Numbered from the stretch's first letter, positions 20,241 through 29,037 are shown. The stretch: DNA of 64,000 bases from Brevundimonas sp. AJA228-03 (GCF_017795885.1 NZ_CP059297.1:2051001-2115000), one strand, 5' to 3'. Notes: generated from the letters alone by a model not told the origin. Translations and numbers: made by a program.

Positions 20241-21296
20241 ATGTCGACACAGGTTCAGACGACACTGCACGGCCCTGAAGCCTTCACCCTGGCGCGCCGG
20301 GCGTTGGGCGAGATGGAAAGTGTCGGCGTCTGGCCAACTCCGCTGAACTTCGAGCTCTGGCTTCACTGGCTGGGTGAACCCGAGGGTGCGCTGAGCCTCG
20401 AGATGAGCCGGGTCCTCGGGAATGGAACCGTCTTCACCGAAGCCATCGCGGAGAAGATTGCAGCCGAATATCTGCCCCGGGGTCGCCTGTCGGAGGAAAT
20501 CCGCGACGCAGGTGCCGTCCTGAACCGTGAATTGTCGACGGTCTCCGAAGCCATCGCCCAGGCGCAGAAGTCCCAGGCCGCCTATGGGGAGACACTGGCC
20601 GGAGCTTCCGTCCACCTCGAAGGGGCCGCCGAGCCGACCGCCCTGCTGGATGTCGTCTCGAACCTGACCAGGGCCACGACCGAGGTTCAGTTCGAGAACG
20701 CCACGCTTGAAAGACGTCTCGAGACGTCCACCCAGGAAATCGCCCGGCTGCGCGATCATCTGGAACAGGTCCGCCGCGACGCCATGACCGACGCCCTCAC
20801 CAACCTGGCGAATCGCAAGGCGTTCGACGAGGGACTGCTGAAGGCCTGTGACGAGGCTGAAAAGAACCGTCAACCGATGACCCTGGCCGTGCTCGACATC
20901 GACCACTTCAAGCGGTTCAACGACACCTGGGGCCACCAGACCGGTGATCAGGTTCTGCGCTATGTCGCCAGCGTCATCGGCAGTATCTCCAAAGCGCCTC
21001 GCACCGCGGCCCGTTATGGCGGCGAAGAGTTCGCCATCATCTTCCCGTCCGAGAACGCCTCCGCCGTCGAGAAGGTCCTGAACGAGATTCGCGAAGAAAT
21101 CGGCACCCGCGCCCTCCGTCGCCGTTCAACCAACGACGAGCTGGGAGCGGTGACCATCTCTGCCGGCCTCGCACAGCGCCGTCCGGGTGAGACCGGCTCG
21201 TCCCTGCTCGATCGGGCCGACCAGGCGCTCTACGCTTCCAAACGCACCGGCCGGAACAAGGTCACCAACGGCGAGCGTCTGAACGAAGCGGCCTGA
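20241..21296 (+). CDS. Diguanylate cyclase (GGDEF domain) with helical N-terminal region
   Basis: Makes cyclic di-GMP from two GTP. The active-site loop is intact as ARYGGEEFAIIFP, with DALTNLANRKAFDE and LDIDHFKRFNDTWGHQTGDQVL before it and GLAQRRPGETGSSLLDRADQALYASKRTGRNKV after it. The allosteric I-site (RxxD) is not conserved: KAPR stands at that place. The N-terminal 200 residues are helical, with a coiled-coil just before GGDEF (FENATLERRLETSTQEIARL), and no membrane segment, so a soluble dimer is likely. ATG at 20241 is preferred over 20190. Confidence 0.92.
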   Translation: MSTQVQTTLHGPEAFTLARRALGEMESVGVWPTPLNFELWLHWLGEPEGALSLEMSRVLGNGTVFTEAIAEKIAAEYLPRGRLSEEIRDAGAVLNRELSTVSEAIAQAQKSQAAYGETLAGASVHLEGAAEPTALLDVVSNLTRATTEVQFENATLERRLETSTQEIARLRDHLEQVRRDAMTDALTNLANRKAFDEGLLKACDEAEKNRQPMTLAVLDIDHFKRFNDTWGHQTGDQVLRYVASVIGSISKAPRTAARYGGEEFAIIFPSENASAVEKVLNEIREEIGTRALRRRSTNDELGAVTISAGLAQRRPGETGSSLLDRADQALYASKRTGRNKVTNGERLNEAA

Positions 21297-21320
21297 GCGA
21301 GAATCGGACAGGCTGGTCCG

Positions 21321-22106
21321 ATGCGAAGTCTTGCCTTCAACATCGCCTACTGGCTCCTGTCGATCGGCTATGGCCTCACCGCCGCTTTCGCAGCCCTGAC
21401 GCCGGGGCGCGGTGCCACCGCCTTCGTCATCCGCCGCTATGTCCGCCGCATGGTGCAGGCCATGCGGATCTTCGCCGGAATCCGGATCGAGGTGCGCGGC
21501 CGCGACCGCCTGCCGACCGGGGCCTTCATCATCGCCTCGAAGCACCAGAGCTGGGGCGACGGCTTTGCCACCTATGATCAGTTCGACGACCTGGCGTTCG
21601 TCACCGGCGACCACCTCGAGAAGTTTCCCCTGCTGGGCACGGTGCTGAAGAAGCTGGGGGCCATTGTGGTCAACAACTGCGGCGGCCGTGAAGCGCGGGA
21701 TTCCCTGAAACAGAGCGGCGCCACAGCCCATGCCGAGGGCCGCAGGATCCTGATCTATCCTGAAGGCAATCTGGCGAAGGTCGGCGAGAAGTTCCGCTAC
21801 CGTTCCGGCGTCTGGCACATGTATCGCGACTTCGACATGCCGGTCGTGCCCCTCGCCTCCAACCTCGGCCTGTTCTGGCCGCAGGAGGCCTATGAGAAAC
21901 ACCCGGGGACCGCGACGCTGGAGTTCCTCGACCCGATCCCGACCGGGCTGGGCAAGGAGGAGTTCCTGGAGCGACTGGAAGCGGTCGTGGAGGGCCGGAC
22001 CGCCGAACTGATCGCCGAGGCTCGCGGCGGACCGGTCATTCCCAATGTCCGCGTCCCCACCCCCGACGAGCTGGCGAAACAGGCGAAGGCGGCAGCAGCA
22101 GGCTAG
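21321..22106 (+). CDS. plsC: 1-acyl-sn-glycerol-3-phosphate acyltransferase
   Basis: Adds the second acyl chain to lysophosphatidic acid to make phosphatidic acid, at the inner membrane. The catalytic motif H-x4-D is seen as KHQSWGD near residue 75 and the substrate motif as ILIYPEGN near 150, with VPLASNLGLFW after it. An N-terminal hydrophobic helix (IAYWLLSIGYGLTAAFAAL) anchors the protein. 261 residues, normal for the family. Follows the GGDEF gene by 24 nt and may share its transcript. Confidence 0.92.
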   Translation: MRSLAFNIAYWLLSIGYGLTAAFAALTPGRGATAFVIRRYVRRMVQAMRIFAGIRIEVRGRDRLPTGAFIIASKHQSWGDGFATYDQFDDLAFVTGDHLEKFPLLGTVLKKLGAIVVNNCGGREARDSLKQSGATAHAEGRRILIYPEGNLAKVGEKFRYRSGVWHMYRDFDMPVVPLASNLGLFWPQEAYEKHPGTATLEFLDPIPTGLGKEEFLERLEAVVEGRTAELIAEARGGPVIPNVRVPTPDELAKQAKAAAAG

Positions 22107-22465
22107 AGCTTGGCTTTGCGCGGTCGCTTTGCGGTCGCCTTGCGCAGGGCCACATTGATCGACTGCCTGGCCCAGGCGACAGCCTCGTCCGGGTCGTCCA
22201 TCGCGCTTTCCGGCAGCGACCAATAGGCCATGGACATCGTCTGCCCGTCATTCGTCGGATAGGTGAACTGGCGCGACCCGGCCTCGATCAGCAGCGGCGC
22301 ACTGGTCTCGTCAGCCTTCAGCCAGACGACACCGTCATCGAGAAGGGCGAACATCAGACCGCCCGAATAGAGGCCTGCCCCGCCGAACATGCGTTTGATC
22401 TCGAGCGGATGAAGGGCCGCGAAATGTTCTTGCACCCATTCACCGAAGTCGGGGTCATAGGCCAT
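22103..22465 (-). CDS. TfoX/Sxy N-terminal domain protein
   Basis: 120 residues beginning MAYDPDFGEWVQEHFAALHP and continuing EIKRMFGGAGLYSGGLMFAL, the RRMFGGxGxY hallmark of TfoX N-terminal domains, then FTYPTNDGQTMSMAYWSLP. TfoX/Sxy regulates competence in gammaproteobacteria; the short stand-alone form common in alphaproteobacteria has no proven role. The ATG lies 3 nt past the metQ stop codon, so it is the last gene of the suf-met run. Its 3' end overlaps the convergent plsC by 4 nt. Confidence 0.85.
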   Translation of the reverse strand: MAYDPDFGEWVQEHFAALHPLEIKRMFGGAGLYSGGLMFALLDDGVVWLKADETSAPLLIEAGSRQFTYPTNDGQTMSMAYWSLPESAMDDPDEAVAWARQSINVALRKATAKRPRKAKL

Positions 22466-22467
22466 GG

Positions 22468-23271
22468 TCAAGCCGCCGGGACGACAGCGCCGTCATACTT
22501 CTGCGCGATGAAATCCTTGACCGCCTGGCTGCGCAGCGCCGTCGCCAGAGCCTGGATGCGCGGGTCGTTCTGGTTGTCGGGACGGGCGACCAGATAGTTG
22601 ACATAGGGGCTGTCACCGCCCTCCAGCGCCAGGGCATCGGTCTTCGGCTTCAGCCCTGCGTCCAGTGCATAGTTGGTGTTGATCACCGCCAGATCGACCT
22701 GGTCCAGCACGCGCGGCAGGGTGGCGGCCTCGATCTCGCGAAAGCGGACATTCCTTGGATTGCCTGTGACGTCGCGGACGGTCTGCAGCGGATTGGTCGG
22801 ATCGCGCAGGGTGATCAGCCCGGCGGACTGGAGCAGCAGCAGCGACCGGCCCGTGTTCGAGGCATCATTCGGCAGGGCGACGTCCGCGCCGTCGGGCAGG
22901 TCCGCCAGTGCCCGATGCTTGCGCGAATAGGCGCCCAGAGGCTCGACATGAACGCCGGCGATGGTGATCAGCGTCGCGCCACGGGCCGCGTTGAACTCGT
23001 CCAGATAGGGCCTGGTCTGGAAATAGTTGGCGTCGATCCGCTTCTCGGCCAGCTGGGTATTCGGCTGAACATAGTCGTTGAAAACCTTGATCTCGATCGG
23101 GAATCCCTCAGCGGCGAGCGTGGGCTTCAGGAACTCCAGGATCTCCGCATGCGGCACGGCCGTGGCCCCCACGATCAGCGGCGCGGACGGATCGGCGGGC
23201 GTCTCGACGCCCTGGCTGCAGGCGGAAAGCGCCAGGGCGGCAGCGACCAGGATCAGGGTGCGTCTCAGCAT
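22468..23271 (-). CDS. metQ: MetQ/NlpA methionine-binding lipoprotein
   Basis: Substrate-binding part of the MetNIQ importer, anchored on the outer face of the inner membrane. Lipoprotein signal MLRRTLILVAAALALSAC with lipobox LSAC. Family motifs VGATAVPHAEILEFLKPTLA, NDYVQPNTQLAEKRIDANYFQ, LPNDASNTGRSLLLLQSAGL and VINTNYAL are all present. 267 residues. Lies 13 nt after metI. Methionine is the likely ligand by family; a related amino acid is possible. Confidence 0.93.
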   Translation of the reverse strand: MLRRTLILVAAALALSACSQGVETPADPSAPLIVGATAVPHAEILEFLKPTLAAEGFPIEIKVFNDYVQPNTQLAEKRIDANYFQTRPYLDEFNAARGATLITIAGVHVEPLGAYSRKHRALADLPDGADVALPNDASNTGRSLLLLQSAGLITLRDPTNPLQTVRDVTGNPRNVRFREIEAATLPRVLDQVDLAVINTNYALDAGLKPKTDALALEGGDSPYVNYLVARPDNQNDPRIQALATALRSQAVKDFIAQKYDGAVVPAA

Positions 23272-23284
23272 GGGGAAATCTCAA

Positions 23285-23950
23285 TCAGCGATGCGAGACC
23301 CTAGCGACGATGGCGTCACCGATCATCTGCAGAATTTGTACGAGCAGCAGCAGCAGAACTACGGTCACCACCATGACGTCGGTCTGGAACCGCTGATATC
23401 CGAACCGGATCGCCAGGTCGCCCAGGCCCCCGGCCCCGACCACGCCCGCCATGGCCGTATAGCTGACCAGGGCGATGGCCGTGACTGTGCCTCCGGCGAT
23501 GATGCCGGGCATGGCCTCCGGCAGCAGGGCGCGGGTCACGATCTGCCAGGTCGATCCGCCCATGGCCTGGGTCGCCTCGATCACGCCCTTGTCGACCTCG
23601 CGCAGCGCGGTCTCGACCAGACGCGCATAGAAGGGCGCGGCTCCCACCACCAGCGGCGGGATGGCCCCGGCGACGCCCAGCGAGGTCCCGACCAGAATCA
23701 CCGTCACCGGCAGCATGACGATCAGCAGGATGATGAAGGGCACCGACCGCAGGATGTTGACGACCAGCGACAGCCCCCCGTTCAGCACCGGATTGGCCGC
23801 CAGCCGCCCCTTGCCGGACAGATACAGCAGCACGCCCAGCGGAACGCCGAACACGACCGTCAGGGCCATGGCGCCGAACAGCATCAGAAGGGTGTCGCGC
23901 GTCGCCCGCGCGATCTCGGGCCAGTCGATATTGGCGAAGAATTCCATCAA
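23285..23950 (-). CDS. metI: MetI methionine ABC transporter permease
   Basis: 221 residues with about five membrane helices. The EAA loop typical of importers reads EVDKGVIEATQAMGGSTWQI, followed by LLPEAMPGIIAGGTVT. LRSVPFIILLIVMLPVT and AGVVGAGGLGDLAIRFGYQRF are standard MetI segments. Forms the channel with MetN. The start overlaps the metN stop by 4 nt, so translation is coupled. Confidence 0.93.
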   Translation of the reverse strand: MMEFFANIDWPEIARATRDTLLMLFGAMALTVVFGVPLGVLLYLSGKGRLAANPVLNGGLSLVVNILRSVPFIILLIVMLPVTVILVGTSLGVAGAIPPLVVGAAPFYARLVETALREVDKGVIEATQAMGGSTWQIVTRALLPEAMPGIIAGGTVTAIALVSYTAMAGVVGAGGLGDLAIRFGYQRFQTDVMVVTVVLLLLLVQILQMIGDAIVARVSHR

Positions 23951-24942
23951 AGGGCCTCCACCACCACGCCGCGCGCCGTCAGCTGGGCGACCGCGGCGTC
24001 CGCGTCGCCGCCGGTGAAGGCCACGACCATCTGGCCATAGGGCTCGCCCCGGATGCGGCTGATGCGGCCCGACAGGATCGAATAGTCCACGCCCGTCGAC
24101 CGCGCGATGCGGCTGAGTTCCGGCTCATAGGTCGAGCCGCCCCGGAAGGTCAGCCTGGCCAGCCGCCCGCCTGCCGGCACGACCGAGGCGTCGAGGGTCT
24201 CGCCCCCCTCGCCTTCGGCCAGCATGGCGCGCGTGACCGGAGACTTCGGATGCAGAAAGACATCGGCTGTGGCCCCCTCCTCCACCACCCGCCCGTCCTT
24301 CAGCACCGCCACCCGATCGCAGACGCGGCGAACCACCTCCATCTGGTGGGTGATCAGGACGATGGTCAGACCCAGATCGCGGTTCAGCCCGTCCAGCAGG
24401 GCCAGGATCTCGTCGGTCGTCTCGGGATCCAGCGCGCTCGTCGCCTCGTCGCAAAGCAGGACATCGGGACCGCAGGCCAGGGCCCGGGCGATGCCGACCC
24501 TCTGCTTCTGCCCGCCCGAAAGCTGCGCGGGATGCTTCTTCGCATGTTCCGACAGACCCAGTTGGTCCAGAAGCTCCGCCGTCCGGCGATCGACCTCCGA
24601 CCCCGGCCGCCCTTCCAGCCGCAACGGAAAGGCGACGTTCTCCTCGATCGTCCTGGCGTTCAGCAGGTTGAAATGCTGGAAGATCATGCCGATCCGCCGA
24701 CGCGCCGCCCGCAGGGCGGCCGGCTTCAGCGCCGTGATCTCCTGATCGCCGACGAAGACCTTGCCGGCGTCCGGGGTCTCCAGCCGGTTGATCGTGCGGA
24801 TCAGCGTCGACTTGCCCGCGCCCGAGCGCCCGACCACACCGAACACCTGCCCCCTGGCCACCGTCAGATCGACCGCGTCGAGCGCCACACGTTCGCCCGC
24901 AGCGCTCCGATAGCGCCTGGTGACCCCTTCCAGCCGGATCAT
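23947..24942 (-). CDS. metN: MetN methionine ABC transporter ATPase
   Basis: 331 residues. Walker A GRSGAGKSTL, Q-loop IFQHFNLL, signature LSGGQKQRVGIARAL, Walker B VLLCDEATSALDPET and the switch VLITHQMEVV are intact. The C-terminal third is the NIL domain (GGSTYEPELSRIARSTGVDY to the end), where methionine binds and inhibits transport. The ATG lies immediately after the stop of the sufA-like gene, with no gap, so no SAM riboswitch precedes it; expression probably follows the suf transcript. Confidence 0.94.
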   Translation of the reverse strand: MIRLEGVTRRYRSAAGERVALDAVDLTVARGQVFGVVGRSGAGKSTLIRTINRLETPDAGKVFVGDQEITALKPAALRAARRRIGMIFQHFNLLNARTIEENVAFPLRLEGRPGSEVDRRTAELLDQLGLSEHAKKHPAQLSGGQKQRVGIARALACGPDVLLCDEATSALDPETTDEILALLDGLNRDLGLTIVLITHQMEVVRRVCDRVAVLKDGRVVEEGATADVFLHPKSPVTRAMLAEGEGGETLDASVVPAGGRLARLTFRGGSTYEPELSRIARSTGVDYSILSGRISRIRGEPYGQMVVAFTGGDADAAVAQLTARGVVVEAL

Positions 24943-25362
24943 TCAGTCGGTCTCGAGGGCTTTCGCCGGAACGATAGTGACGCTCTCGCCGCAGCCGCAG
25001 GCGTCGGTCTGGTTCGGATTGCGGAACACGAATTTGGACGACAGTTTCGACGTCTCGTAGTCGATCTCGGACCCGATCAGGAACAGGATCGCCTTGGGGT
25101 CGATCAGGATGGTGACGCCCTTGTCCTCGACCACCTCGTCCATCGGCGCGATCTCTTCGGCATAGGCGAAGGTGTATTCCTGACCCGCGCAGCCGCCGTT
25201 CTTCACCCCGACCCGCAGGGCGACATAGGTCTTCTCGGCATTGGCCATGATCTCGCGCACGCGCCCGGCCGCGGCCTCGGTCAGGGTCACGACCCTGGGG
25301 CGCGGGCGGCGGGGACGTCCCCCGGTCAGGCCGGAGGATGACGATGTTTCAAAGTCGGTCAT
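24943..25362 (-). CDS. sufA: SufA/HesB-type Fe-S assembly scaffold or carrier
   Basis: A-type carrier passing Fe-S clusters to target proteins. 139 residues from the ATG at 25362, which overlaps the sufT stop (TGATG). The three ligand cysteines are visible: Cys in GVKNGGCAGQEYTF near residue 73 and the pair in ACGCGES near 122. VVTLTEAAAGRVREIM and TILIDPKAILFLIGSEIDY are the usual family segments. The first 25 residues are a Ser/Gly/Arg-rich extension. Seventh SUF-related protein of the operon. Confidence 0.92.
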   Translation of the reverse strand: MTDFETSSSSGLTGGRPRRPRPRVVTLTEAAAGRVREIMANAEKTYVALRVGVKNGGCAGQEYTFAYAEEIAPMDEVVEDKGVTILIDPKAILFLIGSEIDYETSKLSSKFVFRNPNQTDACGCGESVTIVPAKALETD

Positions 25363-25760
25363 CAGAACATGTTCAAGGCCAGTTTGGCCTCGTCGCTCAT
25401 CTTGGAGGGATCCCACGGCGGTTCGAACACCAGGTTGGCGCGGGCCGATTTGATGCCCTCGACCTTCATCACCGCGTCCTCGATCCAGCCGGGCATCTCG
25501 CCCGCCACCGGACAGCCGGGTGCCGTCAGGGTCATGTCGATCAGCACGTCCTTGTCGTCCGAAAGATCGACCTTGTAGATCAGGCCCAGCTCATAGACGT
25601 CGACCGGGATTTCCGGATCGAACACCGTCTTCAGCGCCGCGATCAGGTCCTCGGTCAGCCTGTCCAGCTCGGCCTGCGGCAGGGCGGCCGCCTGCGGTTC
25701 CGCCCAGGTCCCGGCGAAGGTCTCGCTCTGGCTGATTGCTTGGTCTTGCATCTCGCTCAC
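25362..25760 (-). CDS. sufT: SufT/MIP18-type (DUF59) Fe-S maturation protein
   Basis: 132 residues. The DUF59 core TVFDPEIPVDVYELGLIY and the motif MTLTAPGCPVAGEMP with its conserved Cys are clear; the end is MSDEAKLALNMF. SufT proteins help Fe-S cluster maturation, mainly under high demand for clusters. GTG at 25760 overlaps the sufS stop in a GTGA; an ATG three codons later is possible. Both neighbours are SUF genes, which supports the assignment. Confidence 0.92.
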   Translation of the reverse strand: MSEMQDQAISQSETFAGTWAEPQAAALPQAELDRLTEDLIAALKTVFDPEIPVDVYELGLIYKVDLSDDKDVLIDMTLTAPGCPVAGEMPGWIEDAVMKVEGIKSARANLVFEPPWDPSKMSDEAKLALNMF

Positions 25761-26995
25761 ACAAAGAACTCCCGCGCCTTGATCAGCGCGTCCACGAAGG
25801 CATCCGCATCTTCCACGGTGTTATATAGGGCGAAGCTGGCCCGCGCGCTCGAACTGATGCCGAAGCGACGTGACAGAGGCTCGGCGCAATGCAGCCCGGC
25901 CCGCACGGCCACGCCATACCGGTCCAGGATCTGGGCCACGTCATGGGCATGCGCCCCCTCGACCGTGAAGGTCAGGATCGCCCCCTTGCCCGGAGCCTCG
26001 CCGATGATCCGCAGCCAGTTCAGGCCCGACAGCCGCGCGACGACATGGTCGTACAGCGCCCGCTCATGCGCCGCCACGGCCTGGCGGTCGAAGGCCATGA
26101 ACCACTCCAGCGCGGCCCCCAGTCCGATGACCTCGAGGATCGGCGGCGTGCCGGCCTCGAACCGGTGCGGGATGGCGGCATAGGTCACGGCCTCCTCGGT
26201 CACGGTCGCGATCATCTCGCCCCCGCCCTGATACGGCGGCAGGGCCTCCAGCGCGGCCCGCTTGCCATACAGGCCGCCGATGCCGGTCGGGCCGTACAGC
26301 TTGTGGCCGGTGAAGACGTAGAAGTCGCAGTCCAGCGCCTGGACGTCCGGGCTGCAATGCACCGCCCCCTGGCACCCGTCGACCAGCACCAGAGCCCCGG
26401 CCGCATGGGCCAGATCGGCGACGGCACGGACATCGTTCACCGTGCCCAGCACATTCGACATATGGGTCACTGTGACCAGTTTCGTCTTCGGTCCGATCAG
26501 CGCGGTCAGCCCGTCCATGTCCAGCGATCCGTCGTCCAGCGCCGGTGCCCACTTCAGCACGATCCCCAGCCGGTCGCGCAGCATCGACCAGGGCACGATG
26601 TTGGCGTGGTGCTCCATCTGCGTCGTGATGATCTCATCGCCGGGCTTCAGCCTCTGCGCCAAGCCCGCCGCCACCAGATTGAAGGCTTCGGTCCCGCCCT
26701 TGGTCCAGACGATCTGGTCGGGGCTTTCAGCGTTCAGGAAGCGGGCGACGGTTTCCCTCGCCTGTTCGAAGGCCTCGGTCGTCTCATTGGCCAGGGTGTG
26801 CAGGCCGCGGTGGACGTTGGAATAGGAGCCTTCCATCGCCGCGGTCAGGGCATCGATCACCACGCGCGGCTTCTGCGCCGAGGCGGCCGAGTCCAGATAG
26901 ACCAGCGGCTTGCCGTTCACCGTCCGCGACAGGATCGGGAACTGCGCCCGGGCGGCATAGGGGTCGAAGCGGGTCAGAGTCGCGCCGTCAGCCAT
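25757..26995 (-). CDS. sufS: Cysteine desulfurase SufS (group II)
   Basis: Takes sulfur from cysteine using PLP and hands it to the SufBCD scaffold. 412 residues. The PLP lysine is in FTGHKLYGPTGIGGLYG near residue 225, the active-site cysteine in VRAGLHCAEPLSRRFG near 360, and YLDSAASAQKP starts the fold. Its start overlaps the end of sufD by 22 nt. A second desulfurase (NifS/IscS-like) stands at the head of the operon, so two sulfur donors are present. Confidence 0.95.
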   Translation of the reverse strand: MADGATLTRFDPYAARAQFPILSRTVNGKPLVYLDSAASAQKPRVVIDALTAAMEGSYSNVHRGLHTLANETTEAFEQARETVARFLNAESPDQIVWTKGGTEAFNLVAAGLAQRLKPGDEIITTQMEHHANIVPWSMLRDRLGIVLKWAPALDDGSLDMDGLTALIGPKTKLVTVTHMSNVLGTVNDVRAVADLAHAAGALVLVDGCQGAVHCSPDVQALDCDFYVFTGHKLYGPTGIGGLYGKRAALEALPPYQGGGEMIATVTEEAVTYAAIPHRFEAGTPPILEVIGLGAALEWFMAFDRQAVAAHERALYDHVVARLSGLNWLRIIGEAPGKGAILTFTVEGAHAHDVAQILDRYGVAVRAGLHCAEPLSRRFGISSSARASFALYNTVEDADAFVDALIKAREFFV

Positions 26996-27987
26996 GACCT
27001 CACCACCTCCCTCGCGCCCTCGTGGGCGATGCGGTCGACGACCTCGAACAGGAAGGCCTGGGTCAGAAGCGCCCGCGCCTCATCGACCGGAATGCCGCGC
27101 TGCTGCATGTAGAACAGGGCGCTCTCGTCCAGATTGCCGACCGTATTGCCGTGCGCGCACTGCACGTCGTCGGCATAGATTTCCAGCTCCGGCTTGGCGT
27201 CCACCTCGGCGCGTTCGCCGAGGATCAGGGCGTGGTGGCCCATCCGCGCATCGGTGCCGTCCGCCCCGCGCTCGACCACGATCTTGCCCTGGAACACGCC
27301 GCGCGCCGTATCGCGCACCACACCCTTGGTCAGTTGCGAGGTGACGCCGTTCAGCCCGTTGTGGCGGACGACGCTGGTCAGGTCCGCATGGCGCTCGCCG
27401 GACAGGGCATAGAGGCCGTCCAGCGTCACCGCCGTCGCCTCGCCGCCGTGGGCCAGATGAGTCTCCTGCCGCTGCAGCCGTGCGCCGCCGGTGATCGTCG
27501 TCTGGCGATAGACGGCGCCGGGGGCCGTCTTCACCCGGGCCACAGCGACCGAAATGGCATCGGCAGGCTCGTCGATCAGCACGACGCGTGTGACCTCGGC
27601 GTCGGTCGGAACATCGAGATCAATCCGATAGTTGGCGACATATCCTGCGCCGGTCCCTTCATGGCTTTCCAGCAGGGTCAGCCGGGCCCCCGGCCTGACC
27701 GCGATCCGCATCGCGGCGCTGTGACCCGTCCCCGTCGCATCCGACACGAACCGCAGCCGCAGCGTCTGCTCGCCCGAGGCGACGAAGGCATCGGCCCCGA
27801 CCGCGCGGCCGTTGGCGAAGGCGATCTCCTCGCCGCCAAGCGCCGCGAACGGCCCGCCGGGCGCGATCTCGACGCCTGGCGACGGCGGCGGCGTCTCGCG
27901 CAGCACCCGGGCCAGGTCGGTGTATTTCCACGCCTCTACCCGCCGCGACGGGAAGGTCGAGGGATCGCGCAGGTCGACCGCCGTCAT
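26974..27987 (-). CDS. sufD: SufD, Fe-S scaffold subunit
   Basis: Partner of SufB in the SufBC2D complex, where Fe-S clusters are built. 337 residues. The N-terminal RRVEAWKYTDLARVL and the C-terminal part ILGERAEVDAKPELEIYADD, VQCAHGNTVGNLDESALFYMQ and QRGIPVDEARALLTQAFL are diagnostic; the conserved His of CAHG is present. The ATG overlaps the sufC stop (4 nt). The middle part is variable, as usual for SufD. Confidence 0.95.
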   Translation of the reverse strand: MTAVDLRDPSTFPSRRVEAWKYTDLARVLRETPPPSPGVEIAPGGPFAALGGEEIAFANGRAVGADAFVASGEQTLRLRFVSDATGTGHSAAMRIAVRPGARLTLLESHEGTGAGYVANYRIDLDVPTDAEVTRVVLIDEPADAISVAVARVKTAPGAVYRQTTITGGARLQRQETHLAHGGEATAVTLDGLYALSGERHADLTSVVRHNGLNGVTSQLTKGVVRDTARGVFQGKIVVERGADGTDARMGHHALILGERAEVDAKPELEIYADDVQCAHGNTVGNLDESALFYMQQRGIPVDEARALLTQAFLFEVVDRIAHEGAREVVRSWLTARL

Positions 27988-28733
27988 GCGGCCTGCGGCA
28001 GGTATTTGTCATACCCTTCCGCCTCCAGCTGTAGCGCCAGTTCCGGCCCGCCCGAGGCCACGATCCGGCCGGCGGCCAGCACATGGACGCGGTCGGGTTT
28101 GATATAGTCCAGCAGCCGCTGATAGTGGGTGATCACCAGCATGGCGCGGTCGGGGCTGCGCAGGGCGTTGACCCCCTCCGACACGATCCGCAGGGCGTCA
28201 ATGTCGAGGCCGGAATCGGTCTCGTCGAGGATCAGCAGCGACGGCTCCAGCAGGGCCATCTGCAGGATCTCCATCCGCTTCTTCTCGCCGCCCGAGAAGC
28301 CGACGTTCAGCGGCCGCTTCAGCATCTCGAAGTCCATCTTCAGCGCCGCCGACGCCGCCCGGACCATCTTCAGAAACGCCGGTGCCGAGACCTCCTCCTC
28401 GCCCCGCGCCCGCTTTTGCGCATTCAGCGCCGTGCGCACGAAGGTCAGGGCGGGCACGCCGGGAATCTCGATCGGATACTGGAACGACAGGAACACGCCC
28501 TTCGCCGCCCGCGCCGCCGGATCGAGGTCAAGCAGGCTCTCGCCGTTCCACTCGACCGATCCTTCGACGGCCTCGTATCCGGGCCGCCCCGACAGGGCAT
28601 ATCCCAGCGTCGACTTGCCCGCCCCGTTCGGCCCCATGATGGCGTGCACCTCGCCCGCCGGCACATCGAGCGTCAGCCCCTTGAGGATCGGCTTGTCGCC
28701 GACGGAGACGTGGAGGTTGGAGATGGAGAGCAT
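27984..28733 (-). CDS. sufC: SufC, ATPase of the SUF complex
   Basis: ABC-type ATPase that drives SufB-SufD rearrangement during cluster assembly. 249 residues from the ATG at 28733. Walker A GPNGAGKSTLGYALSG, signature FSGGEKKRMEILQMALLEP, Walker B LLILDETDSGLDIDAL and VLVITH-like MLVITHYQRLL are intact. The frame is open further upstream, but that part is the toxin gene on another frame. The start lies 7 nt after the toxin stop. The first 116 nt have a near copy at 29355-29470. Confidence 0.95.
   Translation of the reverse strand: MLSISNLHVSVGDKPILKGLTLDVPAGEVHAIMGPNGAGKSTLGYALSGRPGYEAVEGSVEWNGESLLDLDPAARAAKGVFLSFQYPIEIPGVPALTFVRTALNAQKRARGEEEVSAPAFLKMVRAASAALKMDFEMLKRPLNVGFSGGEKKRMEILQMALLEPSLLILDETDSGLDIDALRIVSEGVNALRSPDRAMLVITHYQRLLDYIKPDRVHVLAAGRIVASGGPELALQLEAEGYDKYLPQAA
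28618..28733. repeat. Direct repeat copy 1: 5' end of sufC
   Basis: 116 nt from the sufC start codon to within the Walker A codons. It aligns without gaps to 29355-29470, with 5 mismatches counted by eye (about 96% identity). The copies are 737 nt apart, in the same orientation, and flank the toxin and antitoxin genes. Confidence 0.9.
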
Positions 28734-28740
28734 GGGCGGT

Positions 28741-29037
28741 CTAGGTGTCCGTATCGTCTGGTTTGGGCTGCATACGCGGATCGCGCAGCGTGGAAATGTC
28801 GATGCCGTCTGGTGTGACGCGATAGACGAAGACCTTGTTCCAGTCCGAAACACTGAACTCGCGTTCGCCCTCGCGTCGACCTGGCCGACCGAGGAAGGGC
28901 CGCCGCGCCAGCAATCTCGATATCGACTTGATCTCTGTCGCGGCCTCGTCGGCGGATTTTCGGTTATTCTGTTTCAAGTAGGCGATCAGATCCTTGAACT
29001 CCTGCGTCGCCTGCGCCGACCAAATGGCCTTCGCCAT
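28741..29037 (-). CDS. RelE/ParE-family toxin
   Basis: 98 residues. The pattern IWSAQATQEFKDLIAYLKQN, then LARRPFLGRPGRREGEREFS and NKVFVYRVTPDGIDISTLRD is that of the RelE/ParE fold, with the Arg-rich centre and the C-terminal strand-Asp. Such toxins cut mRNA on ribosomes (RelE) or inhibit gyrase (ParE); the family level fits, the target does not follow from sequence. Start overlaps the antitoxin stop (TGATG). A sampled 60-nt line (28921-28980) is 48% G+C, far below its suf neighbours, which suggests transfer. Confidence 0.87.
   Translation of the reverse strand: MAKAIWSAQATQEFKDLIAYLKQNNRKSADEAATEIKSISRLLARRPFLGRPGRREGEREFSVSDWNKVFVYRVTPDGIDISTLRDPRMQPKPDDTDT

Noticed and set aside
24943..24945. 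SAM riboswitch before metN
   Set aside because: metN starts directly at the sufA stop, leaving no leader.
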